Part shown: one piece after another, positions 11,274 to 19,708 of the stretch
Numbering within the stretch: position 1 is the first letter of the stretch
Layout of the letters: each line of letters opens with the position of its first letter
Virus record (IMG/VR): IMGVR_UViG_3300037319_000032
Span: 1-24,925 of that record
DNA from: a virus
Strand: one strand, 5' to 3'
DNA length: 24,925 bases
The notes under the pieces: model-generated
What the model saw: only the letters and a program-made list of their open reading frames with translations
The model's database searches: none
Told to the model about the DNA's origin: nothing
Program-made: the position numbers and the translations under genes

Positions 11274-11623
11274 CAAATATGGTCTCCGCTGGGGTCGTAA
11301 GGGTCTAACAAAGGTTCAAACCACACTGCTACAGCTTTGCGCCAGCTAGTGCTTGTTGCGTTGTGACGCTTTAAACGAGCAGTTACCGTCATTTCTTTTG
11401 GCCACTCAAGCAATAACAACGTTAAAACCATTGCGTTGATTATAAAGTCAACCAGCCACCCTGCAAGCAAAATCGGGTAACCAAACACCATTGCGGTCTT
11501 GGTCATCAGACCGGCATCCTTGACCCTTTTCAGGTTCATCACTGCAAGGTAGAACACCCAGAGAATGTAAAACCCCAAAGCGCTAGATGCAATGTACCAG
11601 CCGCCAAGTGCTAGATAGGTCAT
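11273..11623 (-). CDS. integral membrane phage protein, 116 aa
   Basis: Two or more hydrophobic spans are visible (WYIASSALGFYILWVFYLAV, and YPILLAGWLVDFIINAMVLT). They are followed by a conserved cytosolic-looking end with WPKEMTVTARLKRH and LLDPYDPSGDHI. I recognise this C-terminal pattern from phage proteins of unknown role near lysis genes. Its start overlaps the stop of the 15-aa minigene (ATGA), and its own stop overlaps the next start. Confidence 0.68.
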   Translation of the reverse strand: MTYLALGGWYIASSALGFYILWVFYLAVMNLKRVKDAGLMTKTAMVFGYPILLAGWLVDFIINAMVLTLLLLEWPKEMTVTARLKRHNATSTSWRKAVAVWFEPLLDPYDPSGDHI

Positions 11624-11667
11624 TTAGGATATTTAGGATATTTAGCCTTTACTACTACTTGGCTCAT
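11620..11667 (-). CDS. 15-aa minigene (MSQVVVKAKYPKYPK)
   Basis: This 16-codon frame fills exactly the space between two genes. Its ATG shares a base with the upstream stop (TAATG at 11667) and its stop overlaps the next ATG (ATGA at 11623-11620). The KYPKYPK end produces a 9-base tandem repeat. Perfect coupling at both ends suggests it is translated. It may serve mainly to pass ribosomes from the 76-aa gene to the membrane-protein gene. Confidence 0.5.
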   Translation of the reverse strand: MSQVVVKAKYPKYPK

Positions 11668-11897
11668 TAAGCCCCCTGTGGCATTGCTGCCTTAATTGCG
11701 TCTGCTGTAGTTGCCGCGTTGATGGCTGTTTGCATGTCGTCATACTTAATGCGAACAACAGCACGGGCTTCTTCGGCTGCTACGGCTTCTGAGGGAATGG
11801 TTGCCTTGATATCAAGCGGAGCAAACTCAACTGAACGAGCAGCGCGGCGTACATCATGTGCAATGTCTTTGGCTTTGCCTATATTCACTGTAATCAT
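11667..11897 (-). CDS. tail-fibre-associated small protein, 76 aa
   Basis: The product starts MITVNIGKAKDIAHDVRRAA and continues PLDIKATIP and a C-terminal helix (YDDMQTAINAATTADAIKAA). 'MITvN..KAKeIa.d..R..R...l..LD' is a familiar pattern in proteins next to phage tail fibres, sometimes called tail assembly proteins. GGAG is 5 bases before the ATG, which overlaps the previous stop (ATGA). Confidence 0.65.
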   Translation of the reverse strand: MITVNIGKAKDIAHDVRRAARSVEFAPLDIKATIPSEAVAAEEARAVVRIKYDDMQTAINAATTADAIKAAMPQGA

Positions 11898-12076
11898 GTC
11901 AGCTCCCATGCGTTGCGGAATGTGCGGTCGGTTGGAATGTCGGCAACGTCCACGATGTTGTAGGCTACACCAGCGGGGACATCTTTAGCTGCAATTTCTT
12001 CAATGGTTAAGCCGCAGTCAGCGGGGACAATGATGGCAACGCCACCTTCGTTATTTGTGTAAATTATTCTTTTCAT
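11894..12076 (-). CDS. small phage protein next to tail fibre, 60 aa
   Basis: The product is MKRIIYTNNEGGVAIIVPAD, then LTIEEIAAKDVPAGVAYNIV and DVADIPTDRTFRNAWELT. This 'kriIYtn..GgvsvivPa...t.eeIA.kDvP.g..y.ivd..diP.DR.fR.AWe' family is common downstream of phage tail fibres; its role is unknown, perhaps in fibre assembly. AAGGA precedes the ATG at 12076. Confidence 0.72.
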   Translation of the reverse strand: MKRIIYTNNEGGVAIIVPADCGLTIEEIAAKDVPAGVAYNIVDVADIPTDRTFRNAWELT

Positions 12077-12086
12077 ATTGTTCCTT

Positions 12087-12893
12087 TTAGCGAAAGACGG
12101 CAACATAAGCGTATACAGGGTCTACCGATACACTAGGAACATAGCAGGCAATTCGTATGCTAGATGTGGTAGGGGGTGTAGCACCAACGTTTGTTATAGA
12201 CACTACATTTGCACCTCCTGACGCACTACTAATCGAACCTTGAACACAATAATTCAAATCCACCATCGCAGTAGAAAAGTTAATCGCATAGTTACCTGTA
12301 CCATTGTCCGTAATACTCGACACATTCCCACTAGCCCTAATAGCCACCGTTCCAGAGCCGTTGAAGTTCACCCAAGCCCTACAAGCATAAATAGGTGCAG
12401 AGCCAGAAGCGTTTAATGCTGTTTTTACATTTGAAGCATTAGCGGATAAGTTTAATTTGGCATCTGTAACAACTGTGTTATCAATTGTAAAAGTAGCGCC
12501 AGAGCCAGAGACGGTAATATCACCTTTATCGCCGTCAGCCAAACCAACAACAATGTTTCCAGACCCAAGCAATGAAGTGCTGTTTATCGTCTTAATGTTT
12601 GTACCAGAAACGAGCGTTGCTTGAGCGGCAATATTTCCAGACCCAAGCAATGAAGTGCTATTGAGCGTTTTAATGTTTGTTCCCGAAACCAACGTCTCCT
12701 GCGAGCCAAGGTTTGTACGCGCTGTGGCCGCGTCTGAACCACCTGTGCCGCCGTTTGCAACAGCAAGGTCGTTAGATGGAAACAATGCACTAATTGCATC
12801 TAAATTTGCGTTGATCTTACCGCCCCATGTGTCGGCACTAGCACCGACCTCAGGTTTTGTAAGACTTAAGTTCGTAGTTGTGGTATCTGCCAT
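12087..12893 (-). CDS. tail fibre protein
   Basis: The 268-aa product is Gly/Ser/Thr/Asn-rich. Its N-terminus ([20 protein letters not shown], then [18 protein letters not shown]) is the usual phage fibre attachment-type start. Next come [19 protein letters not shown] and two 26-residue repeats (each with [21 protein letters not shown]). The C-terminal part ([20 protein letters not shown], then [10 protein letters not shown] and YCVQGS) is a common receptor-binding tip of marine and freshwater phage fibres. It would trimerise and contact the host surface. GAGGA lies upstream of the ATG. Confidence 0.85.
   Translation of the reverse strand: MADTTTTNLSLTKPEVGASADTWGGKINANLDAISALFPSNDLAVANGGTGGSDAATARTNLGSQETLVSGTNIKTLNSTSLLGSGNIAAQATLVSGTNIKTINSTSLLGSGNIVVGLADGDKGDITVSGSGATFTIDNTVVTDAKLNLSANASNVKTALNASGSAPIYACRAWVNFNGSGTVAIRASGNVSSITDNGTGNYAINFSTAMVDLNYCVQGSISSASGGANVVSITNVGATPPTTSSIRIACYVPSVSVDPVYAYVAVFR
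12556..12711 (-). repeat. 78-bp tandem repeat in the tail fibre gene (two copies)
   Basis: Copies at 12556-12633 and 12634-12711 begin with the same TTTCCAGACCCAAGCAATGA and diverge towards their ends. Each encodes 26 residues. Recombination between copies could change fibre length in frame. Confidence 0.8.
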
Positions 12894-12904
12894 GTCAGTC
12901 CTCT

Positions 12905-13096
12905 TTAGCGTTCCGCCGCCAATGATCGTTCAAAAATCCGCAAGAAGGCGTTCCGACCAACCTGCATCTGATCCACATTGAAAGTTGCAGAACTTAACTT
13001 GCGAGTCAGGTCTGCAATGTGGCTTGCTAAAACTTTTTGCTCTGGGCTAAGTTCATCAACGTCATACTCAACACCGTCAATTGTAACGTTTCTCAT
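12905..13096 (-). CDS. small phage protein, DUF6447-like, 63 aa
   Basis: The product starts [20 protein letters not shown] and continues with a helical part ([20 protein letters not shown], then [16 protein letters not shown]). A strand-turn-strand N-terminus followed by helices with 'Q..RNA...' near the end resembles DUF6447-type phage proteins next to fibre or capsid genes. The role is unknown. The ATG at 13096 overlaps the previous stop (TGATG). Confidence 0.65.
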   Translation of the reverse strand: MRNVTIDGVEYDVDELSPEQKVLASHIADLTRKLSSATFNVDQMQVGRNAFLRIFERSLAAER

Positions 13097-13380
13097 CAAA
13101 AAGTGCCTTTCCAAACTCGAAATTTGTCAAAGTCACCAGACAACAATTTGCGCTTTATCACGTCCTTCATGGCTGGGTCGCCCCATTTGATTCCAGCTTC
13201 TTTAGCCCACATTTCAACAATGTGTAAAGGTATTTCACCAGCCAGTCTGCTTTCACCAAGAATGCCGCCGTTCAACTCTTTGATTGCCTCGACTCGTTTT
13301 ATGTACGAATCATTGTCAAATTGACTTTGGACAACAAAAGTGCCGTCATGGTTGTTTATAAACTTTTCACCAGTTTTCAT
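13096..13380 (-). CDS. capsid-adjacent hypothetical protein, 94 aa
   Basis: The product begins MKTGEKFINNHDGTFVVQSQ, then has helices with IKRVEAIKELNGG and IPLHIVEMWAKEAGIKWGD. I recognise this 'D....i..nk......g......ia.iPl.vve.W..E.Gi' type of protein from the position directly after the major capsid gene in many podoviruses, where a head-completion or neck role is often suspected. No function is proven. A likely terminator separates it from the capsid gene. Confidence 0.68.
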   Translation of the reverse strand: MKTGEKFINNHDGTFVVQSQFDNDSYIKRVEAIKELNGGILGESRLAGEIPLHIVEMWAKEAGIKWGDPAMKDVIKRKLLSGDFDKFRVWKGTF

Positions 13381-13411
13381 TGCGTCACCCGTTTTTGTTT
13401 TTAGTGATTCA

Positions 13412-13438
13412 ATAAAAGGCAGAGAGCCGTAGCCCTCT
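13412..13438 (-). terminator. candidate intrinsic terminator after major capsid gene
   Basis: On the minus strand AGAGGGC-TACG-GCTCTCT forms a 7-bp stem (one G-T pair) with a UACG tetraloop closed by C-G, an unusually stable loop. GCC and TTTT follow directly. It sits between the capsid stop and the 94-aa gene, and may reduce downstream expression relative to capsid. Confidence 0.6.
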
Positions 13439-13450
13439 ACCGTTTAACAA

Positions 13451-14410
13451 TTAGCCTGTAATTGTGTTGTCAAAGATGCCACCGTTGGCAGCTTCGTTCT
13501 TACAAACCAAGGTCAACTCAGTTGTCACTTGACGCTTGCTTGAGTCACCAGTCTTGGCCAACTCAATGTTCTTTGTAGGACGCAGAACACCAACACACCA
13601 CATATCTTTTTGCATGATGAAGACATCACGTGAACGGTTTTCACGTGTAGGCATGAATTCAACAGTGCCCCAAGGCGTGACATATACGGCCAAAGACTTG
13701 ATAACCTTTTCGTCACCAGCTTGCACTTGTGAACGTTGGTTGTTGTTACCAGTAAAGCCAAGGGCTTTATTCATCTGGTAGGCAGACAAGTACACGGTGT
13801 CAGGACGGCCACCGCTTTCCCAGATTGACTGCATCACTGAGTCAAACTTGGCTTGCGTAAAGGCGGTCAGAGCGGTTGTCTCATCAGTACGTGCGTCAGT
13901 GCCGTCACCAGTTGGGTCAGCACCTTCGTTAGCACCAAATGAGGTGTTGGAAATCAACCATGAAGAAGCGCCAGCCAACTCGCGTGCGGTGGTGCTGTTG
14001 CCAGCGACACGTGCGTTGTTGTCAAAAAGTGCTTTTTCGATGTCCAATTTCTGCTCTTTTGCAACTTTCAAAACGGCAAATGCCATCTCAGCAGCGCGTC
14101 CGGCTTTCTTCAGACCAGAGTCTGTGTCGGCTACGGTTACAGCGTTCTTAAAAATTTGCGTATAGTTGCCCAAACGTGAGGTAGCAGTACGGGCTTCAGC
14201 AACAGTGTCATCGCCTTCAATATGGGCATTTGTTGCGCTTGCGCGTAACGTGCTGGTCTGCCATTCGTGCAGTGTGTTCGTGGCCTTTACTTTAGCAACG
14301 CTAGAGTAAAAAGGTGTTTCAGTTGGGCTAACATCATAAATGATGTCTTCCAAGTCTTCGCGGATGCCGACTGCATCGTAGGAGTCAAATGTGTTGGTAG
14401 GCTGTGCCAT
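13451..14410 (-). CDS. major capsid protein, DUF5309/SU10-like
   Basis: The 319-aa product begins MAQPTNTFDSYDAVGIREDL, then IYDVSPTETPFYSSV and HEWQTSTLR, the N-terminal hallmark of the DUF5309 major capsid family. Further parts are NYTQIFKNAVTVADT, YLSAYQMNKALGFTGN, VYVTPWGTVEFMPTRENR and the end (ELTLVCKNEAANGGIFDN). Length fits an HK97-fold capsid protein. It lies directly after the scaffold gene, as expected. The ribosome site is only AGAAAGA. The stable hairpin after it fits a highly expressed gene. Confidence 0.88.
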   Translation of the reverse strand: MAQPTNTFDSYDAVGIREDLEDIIYDVSPTETPFYSSVAKVKATNTLHEWQTSTLRASATNAHIEGDDTVAEARTATSRLGNYTQIFKNAVTVADTDSGLKKAGRAAEMAFAVLKVAKEQKLDIEKALFDNNARVAGNSTTARELAGASSWLISNTSFGANEGADPTGDGTDARTDETTALTAFTQAKFDSVMQSIWESGGRPDTVYLSAYQMNKALGFTGNNNQRSQVQAGDEKVIKSLAVYVTPWGTVEFMPTRENRSRDVFIMQKDMWCVGVLRPTKNIELAKTGDSSKRQVTTELTLVCKNEAANGGIFDNTITG

Positions 14411-14423
14411 GATAAGTATCTTT

Positions 14424-15425
14424 CTAAGATTTAAGCATTAAACTGAGCGCGTCTTCGATGCGTCCAGAATTCTTTAGGTTGGTCTTCTTTTGCAAAGCGT
14501 CTTTGTTGCTTTTCGTAAGATTCTTTGAGCCTGCTCGTATCGGTGCTGATTTAGGGCGTGCCGACTGTGCTTTCTCATCCGCTTTCTTCTTGCCACTCAT
14601 AATCTCGCGGTACTTCATCGCGTCACGTAAAACGTGTAATGCGCGACTTTCCACCACTTGACTAATCTCCTCTGCTGTGTAGCCATACGCTTGGCCAGCT
14701 ATCAGGATTTGCTCCTTGAACTTGCCAGCCCGTTCTGGGTTGCCAAGCTCAGGGATAACGGTCTTTAGGGTTTCTACCTCACGCATGAGATACGCCTGTC
14801 GAGCCGATTGCTCTGCCTGACTTTGCTGTGCCGACAACTCCTGAAATTTCTCATTCTGTTGTTGGTACTTAGCTACATCCTCATCAAAGTTCATCTTTGC
14901 TTCCATGTACCCTATCGGGTCGGAATCAAACATTTCCCTAGATGGTGCTTTCGGAGGTGTGGCAATTTGTCCACCTTGAATCTCTTGATACAACTTTGCG
15001 ATTTGCTGTCTTTCATTCAACAAGGCTGCGTAGACTTCTTCTGCCTGCTTTCGCTGGCTAGCCGCCTCTTGCATGCCCTTTTGGACAAATTGTTGACCAC
15101 CGTACCCACGCTTGAGTTCGCTCAGAGTAACCTGCTTATCTGTTCCGTCAATCTTGACGGTGAACACAGGGTCTTGCTTGCCAGCACTGTCAGTGTCTTC
15201 TTCTTCGTCCTCCGCATCTTCATCAGATTCGTCTTCGGATTCTTCATCAGATTCTTCAGATTCGTCTTCAGCTTCAGCGCCTGACTCTTCGGTTTCTTCT
15301 TCTTCCGATTCGTCATCTTCGTTAGTGCTGTTGTTTTCGTTTTCAACACCTTCAGGTTCAATCATAGCACTTACTGCACTATTAAGCGAACCATAAATAC
15401 CTACATCCTCAGTCGTTTGTTCCAC
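14424..15425 (-). CDS. scaffolding protein
   Basis: The 333-aa product has an extremely acidic region from about residue 35 to 80 (long Glu/Asp/Ser runs), then VFTVKIDGTDKQVTLSELKR. A long coiled-coil middle follows (QRKQAEEVYAALLNERQQIA and KYQQQNEKFQELSAQQSQAE), and a basic C-terminal tail (KKTNLKNSGRIEDALSLMLK). Acidic N-terminus, coiled coil and basic C-terminus fit a phage scaffold that binds capsid protein by its basic end. It is between portal and capsid genes, the standard place. The start is a GTG at 15425 with AAGGA upstream, and it overlaps the 87-aa gene by 25 bases. Confidence 0.85.
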   Translation of the reverse strand: MEQTTEDVGIYGSLNSAVSAMIEPEGVENENNSTNEDDESEEEETEESGAEAEDESEESDEESEDESDEDAEDEEEDTDSAGKQDPVFTVKIDGTDKQVTLSELKRGYGGQQFVQKGMQEAASQRKQAEEVYAALLNERQQIAKLYQEIQGGQIATPPKAPSREMFDSDPIGYMEAKMNFDEDVAKYQQQNEKFQELSAQQSQAEQSARQAYLMREVETLKTVIPELGNPERAGKFKEQILIAGQAYGYTAEEISQVVESRALHVLRDAMKYREIMSGKKKADEKAQSARPKSAPIRAGSKNLTKSNKDALQKKTNLKNSGRIEDALSLMLKS

Positions 15426-15664
15426 GGTACTGATTCCTTCTGTTGTTTATCAAAAAATGCCTCGTCTGTAAGTACAGTGTTGAAGTAAGTTTCAATGTTG
15501 CCCAACGCACGAATGATGTCGTGCGCATCGACCAAAGCGTCCTGAGACGACTCTGGATTCAAAAACAAGCTCACTTGCTTGTCCCGAATTGCTTGCATCA
15601 CTTCTTGAAATACGCTGTCGTTTTGTAGCTGGCGTATTTTTGATGCTTGATCTTTGACGTTCAA
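15401..15664 (-). CDS. hypothetical head-region protein, 87 aa
   Basis: The product is helical (KDQASKIRQLQNDSVFQEVM, then DALVDAHDIIRALGNIETYF). It starts at a TTG at 15664, right after the portal stop (TAATTG), with GGAAGG at 6 bases; no ATG offers a better site. It overlaps the scaffold start by 25 bases. Small proteins at this place between portal and scaffold occur in related phages and may be virion-associated, but I cannot assign a role. Confidence 0.62.
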   Translation of the reverse strand: MNVKDQASKIRQLQNDSVFQEVMQAIRDKQVSLFLNPESSQDALVDAHDIIRALGNIETYFNTVLTDEAFFDKQQKESVPWNKRLRM

Positions 15665-17764
15665 TTAGAACCTTCCACCTGTGACGGCTTGTGCGGGTGA
15701 CTCTTGCGGATACCTTGGCTGGGCTTGCGCAGCCTTTACACCAGCCACATCGACTGTGGTCTGGTACTGGCCATACAACTTTGCAGCGTCAGTAAGTAAT
15801 TCCTGATCCATTTTATCGCGTGCGCGGTCGTCTTCAGCAATGGCCTTCTGAGCCTCAATCTGCAACTTGAGCGTCTCAACTTTTTCTCTTGCAGCCGCTT
15901 TGATCTGTTCAGCCTGAACGATTGCTTGTGCTTGCTGGTCAACTGGTGGTTGTTGCTGTTGTTGCGCTGCCTGCTGTTGCAGTTGCTGTTCGCGCTCCAT
16001 GTCCATCGGCGAAAAGTAGCGGTCGGCGTTGCGTACACCTTGCACTGCCAGCATATCTGCAACCGTATTGCGAATGTTAGTCATGGTCACTACGCCGTTG
16101 TTTGGGCCATAGCCCTGATACACCTGCATTTGTAGCTGTAGAGCCTGTGCAAGCGCAGCAGAGCGCTGATCTTCACGGCCAGTACCCAAGCCCACGTTTG
16201 CGGCTACATCCATCTTGGCGTTCCAATGGCGCGGGTCAACAGGCTGGTAGTCACCGCCAGCCATGCGCATCATCACAGCCTCATCAACGTTTTCGACCAT
16301 TAGCTTCAGCATCAACTTAAACAGTCGGCGCATACCGCCCTCTGCCAAGTTTCTGGCCATGACCTCGACCTGACCTGCTGCCGCCTGTATGGTGGCGTTT
16401 ACAGCCGCCGCAGTAGTAGACTGCATGGCATCAGGATTTAAGCCGCTGGAGGCCCGTGTAACACCTGTCTTGGACTCAATCTCAGCGTCCATGTACTGGA
16501 TTGCCACCAAGGTCTGGCCAGCCACAAATGGCACGGCCAAGTCGCGAACCATGCCGGGCGCTTTAACCCGGACGATTCCACCAATTTCGTTGTTCAACAA
16601 GTCGTCAATGTTTACCTGCCCGTCAACAATTTCTCGCTGTGGGCTATTGGTCAATGCAACGTTGTCCAACACACCGCGCAGCATCATGGTGCTGGCGTCT
16701 TGCTCATTCATCAGCAAGTCAGCAATTGAGCGGCCAAAGAATGTGTGTGGCTCTGGGTCAATCTCGAAAACAGCAAATGGTATATCACTGCAAGGCTCAA
16801 TCCTTAACAGGTTGTAGTCATCGCCACCCAATAGGCAACGCTGCATCTGGGCTACACCAGTGCCGTCCACATCAATACGCATATAGGCTTCAGTGATGGC
16901 CACTAAGCGCATAGCCGGGTCTTGGACGTTTTCCTGAGCATATGCTGTGTCGTAGCCACGGCGCTCAAATTCTTCTTGGTTTGCGGTTGTGTTGTAGTGG
17001 CTAAAGCCTGACAGCTTTGACACCTCTTCAAACTCAAAGCCCATTGCCACGACATCACTGACGCGCATCTGAGTCCGGTGCGCCACAATGTACGCATCTT
17101 CAATGCGTTTAGCACCACGGTCTACAAAGAATTCCTCTGGCGGTACTGACTGAATGTCCATATCACCACGCTCAGTTGTGCGTGAGATTTTTAGGTAATG
17201 GCGAGGCATCTCGACTTCCATGCCCATTTCATCAATGTCCATTTCCATCGTGACTGAATGCTCAACAACTTCAACGCCGTCATCATTCACAATGACTGAA
17301 TATTCTTGGTCATTGATGTCGTTGTACTCGTAGATTTCTTGATCTTGGTAGGTGTCCCAGAAGGCTTTTACAATGCCGACCTTCTTGACCAGCGCATCGT
17401 GGAATGCGTCATTGATTATTCGGTAGCCGCCAAGTTCACTAAACTTGTATTGCATATACCGCGTGGCTAACTCAGCAAACTTTACGTCTCTTGGCCCCGT
17501 AGGGACGTACTCAACAGCGCGGTCGGTAGACAAGAACACACGCATCAGGCTGGGCTTGATGGCCCGTACTGTGTCGCGCACCTTTGTAGCTACGACTTTG
17601 CTGCGGCCCTCTTCCTCGCCAATGTCCACCTCGCCGTCAAAGTAGCGCTGTGAGCGAATGCGGTCTGGCGCAATCTCGCTTTCCACAAAGTCAACAGCGT
17701 CTGTTAACGCATCGCGAACAATGCCGTTAATCTCTGTTTCGGTCATTGGGGTTGGCTTAGTCAT
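15665..17764 (-). CDS. portal protein
   Basis: The 699-aa product has a typical large podovirus portal pattern. It begins with a helical N-terminus and 'PDRIRSQRYFDGEVDIGEEE', then SKVVATKVRDTVRAIKPSLM and RVFLSTDRAVEYVPTGP. The middle part contains RTTERGDMDIQSVPPEEFFV and AHRTQMRVSDVV, then PHTFFGRSIADLLMNEQDAS and ASSGLNPDAMQSTTAAAVNA. The C-terminus is Gln-rich (QQQAAQQQQQPP) with a coiled coil, like long P22-type portal barrels. It forms the dodecameric DNA entry ring at one capsid vertex. Upstream are ejection-type genes; downstream are scaffold and capsid. Confidence 0.9.
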   Translation of the reverse strand: MTKPTPMTETEINGIVRDALTDAVDFVESEIAPDRIRSQRYFDGEVDIGEEEGRSKVVATKVRDTVRAIKPSLMRVFLSTDRAVEYVPTGPRDVKFAELATRYMQYKFSELGGYRIINDAFHDALVKKVGIVKAFWDTYQDQEIYEYNDINDQEYSVIVNDDGVEVVEHSVTMEMDIDEMGMEVEMPRHYLKISRTTERGDMDIQSVPPEEFFVDRGAKRIEDAYIVAHRTQMRVSDVVAMGFEFEEVSKLSGFSHYNTTANQEEFERRGYDTAYAQENVQDPAMRLVAITEAYMRIDVDGTGVAQMQRCLLGGDDYNLLRIEPCSDIPFAVFEIDPEPHTFFGRSIADLLMNEQDASTMMLRGVLDNVALTNSPQREIVDGQVNIDDLLNNEIGGIVRVKAPGMVRDLAVPFVAGQTLVAIQYMDAEIESKTGVTRASSGLNPDAMQSTTAAAVNATIQAAAGQVEVMARNLAEGGMRRLFKLMLKLMVENVDEAVMMRMAGGDYQPVDPRHWNAKMDVAANVGLGTGREDQRSAALAQALQLQMQVYQGYGPNNGVVTMTNIRNTVADMLAVQGVRNADRYFSPMDMEREQQLQQQAAQQQQQPPVDQQAQAIVQAEQIKAAAREKVETLKLQIEAQKAIAEDDRARDKMDQELLTDAAKLYGQYQTTVDVAGVKAAQAQPRYPQESPAQAVTGGRF

Positions 17765-19693
17765 TTATTTCGCACCTCGTTTGAGTAATTCTTCCAATGA
17801 TCGGTAGGCGTTGTAGTCGTCAATGTTGCGCATACTTCTGAGTACACTTCCGGCTTTTTCAGCCACGCCAGAAACGGTCGCAGCAGTTACACCGCCCTGC
17901 GCGGCCATTGCTCCAAATTTCACAGCACGTTCACCAGCGCCCTCAAAACTTGTCTTAGCAACTGTACCAAATTTATCATCAAGAACGTTAGCGAATCGAG
18001 CCAAATCAACAATGCTGTCGTTGAAGTTAGGAGATGTCATTGACATTGGGCCACCACCGTATGGGCCAAGTTCACGTGAGTCACTGGTTGACGCAAACTT
18101 CTTGGCCAAATCGTCCATTGCCTTTAGCGCTACATCCAAGTCTTGGCGGCTACCGTAGTTTGAGAACAACTTGCGCAGTTCAGTACCCATACCGCGTGAA
18201 TCGTCCAATGTCTTACGAACCGTAATCTTTGATGCGGTTGCGTCATCCAACTGGTCGAACAGTTGCAATGATTGTGAGATGGTGTCATTTACACGTGCGT
18301 AGCTTGGGTCGGCATTGCGTAGCGACTCATTCAAGGCACGCCTAACGTCTCTCAAAACTGCTTGGCCACTAGATGTCATGCCGCGCTGTGGGCTTTTGTG
18401 GTATTCAACTAGCGTGTCAATCTGGCGCTTTAAGTTGTGCGCTTTAAGTGCATCTGGCGCACCATCGTTGGCCATTAAATTGGCCAAGTCTTTTAAGACC
18501 CGTTGTGCAGACCTATCCACCTGAACAGCAGAACCTTTAAATTCAAACTGCGGCTTGCCGTCAACCATCTCAAAGCCAATGTCCAACTCACTTAGCTTGG
18601 ACATGAAAACTTGCTCAATAGGTGATGAGTCAAAGGGCTTGCCCTTCAAGTTGGTTTGGGCAATTTTGTTTAGTTCTTGGCGTGCAGTGTTAGACCGCTG
18701 GGCAATAAACTTCAAGCGCTCTGCCGCCGCGTCACCAACAATGTTTGATGGGCGCTTGGCAATGTCGTTTGCAGAATTGGCAGCGATTGACTCTCTGTCT
18801 CTAACCATTTGCAGCATCTTGGCCTGTGTCGCAGGCGTTGATGACTTCATCATCTGCACATCGCCTTCAGGAAACTGTTGCTTGATAGCTTCTTTGGCCA
18901 AAGCATCAGCAGTAAGGTTTTTACTTGCTGTAGCAGAATATGGAGCCAGTCCACGTTGACGACCGCCGCCTTCTATCTCAGTTACTATCCCGCCCTCAAC
19001 AGCGCGTGAAGTGCCGCTTGTGCCAATCATTGTTCGCGGAGCAACGTCAGGTATGGCTTTTTGAGCCGCTGGCGACAGTTCGCTGTAAACAATACCGTGT
19101 TCGTTTAGCGCGTCCATCAACTCACGTGTTGGCACGTTGTTGCTTTTTAAGGCAGTGCCACCCTTCAGCCTCTTGAATGCTGACAATCCAAACAAGCCGC
19201 CCAATATGTCAGGAGCGATTTGCGCGGTTGTTCCAAGAAAGGGTGAGCCTGTGGCATCTGTGACGTAGTTACCAACTGATTGCTGCGCGTCTGCGATGGC
19301 CTGCATTGGCTTGGAAATCGCGCCCATGATCTGCTTGCCAGCATCTGTTCGTGGCTCATAAGTGGCCGCGCTCTGGATTGCATCAATAATCCCGGTGCTT
19401 CCCTCTGCGCCAACAAATGGCATTGCGGCCAAACCAGCCAAACCAGCAAGTGGCGTTGCAACCGCGCCCGACCCTATTGACAGAGCCGTCTCACCAAGTC
19501 CAAGCATTCCTTGGCCAAAGCCGACCTCTTCTGTTTCAGGTGACTGCGCACGCACAGCAGGTTGCTGGCTCATGGCCGCAGCCTCTTCTGCCTTGGCCTC
19601 CATGTACGCTTGTCTTACGGTTTCAAATTGCTCAGTGCCTTTTTTGTCCTTGTTTGTGACAATCCACTCCGCATATTTATCTGCTGTTGCCAT
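17765..19693 (-). CDS. internal virion / DNA-ejection protein (probable), 642 aa
   Basis: The product begins MATADKYAEWIVTNKDKKGT. An Ala/Gly-rich hydrophobic region follows (LGLGETALSIGSGAVATPLA, then GLAGLAAMPFVGA; residues about 63-95), then a very long helical, Ala/Lys/Asp-rich part (for example DRSAQRVLKDLANLMANDGA and DVALKAMDDLAKKFASTSDS). The Gly/Ala membrane-active-looking segment and the long helical body fit podovirus ejection proteins that leave the capsid with the DNA. No lysozyme or transglycosylase motif is seen. It directly precedes the portal gene. The role is inferred from composition and position. Confidence 0.68.
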   Translation of the reverse strand: MATADKYAEWIVTNKDKKGTEQFETVRQAYMEAKAEEAAAMSQQPAVRAQSPETEEVGFGQGMLGLGETALSIGSGAVATPLAGLAGLAAMPFVGAEGSTGIIDAIQSAATYEPRTDAGKQIMGAISKPMQAIADAQQSVGNYVTDATGSPFLGTTAQIAPDILGGLFGLSAFKRLKGGTALKSNNVPTRELMDALNEHGIVYSELSPAAQKAIPDVAPRTMIGTSGTSRAVEGGIVTEIEGGGRQRGLAPYSATASKNLTADALAKEAIKQQFPEGDVQMMKSSTPATQAKMLQMVRDRESIAANSANDIAKRPSNIVGDAAAERLKFIAQRSNTARQELNKIAQTNLKGKPFDSSPIEQVFMSKLSELDIGFEMVDGKPQFEFKGSAVQVDRSAQRVLKDLANLMANDGAPDALKAHNLKRQIDTLVEYHKSPQRGMTSSGQAVLRDVRRALNESLRNADPSYARVNDTISQSLQLFDQLDDATASKITVRKTLDDSRGMGTELRKLFSNYGSRQDLDVALKAMDDLAKKFASTSDSRELGPYGGGPMSMTSPNFNDSIVDLARFANVLDDKFGTVAKTSFEGAGERAVKFGAMAAQGGVTAATVSGVAEKAGSVLRSMRNIDDYNAYRSLEELLKRGAK

Positions 19694-19708
19694 TTGATGC
19701 CTTATTTA

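Noticed and set aside
11622-11645. 9-base tandem repeat (TTTAGGATA) as an iteron or integration site
   Set aside because: It is explained by the KYPKYPK codons of the minigene and only two to three copies exist.
15122-15396. Ser-rich or Lys-rich frames opposite or inside the scaffold gene
   Set aside because: They are shadows of the repetitive Glu/Asp/Ser codons of the scaffold acidic region and have no ribosome sites.
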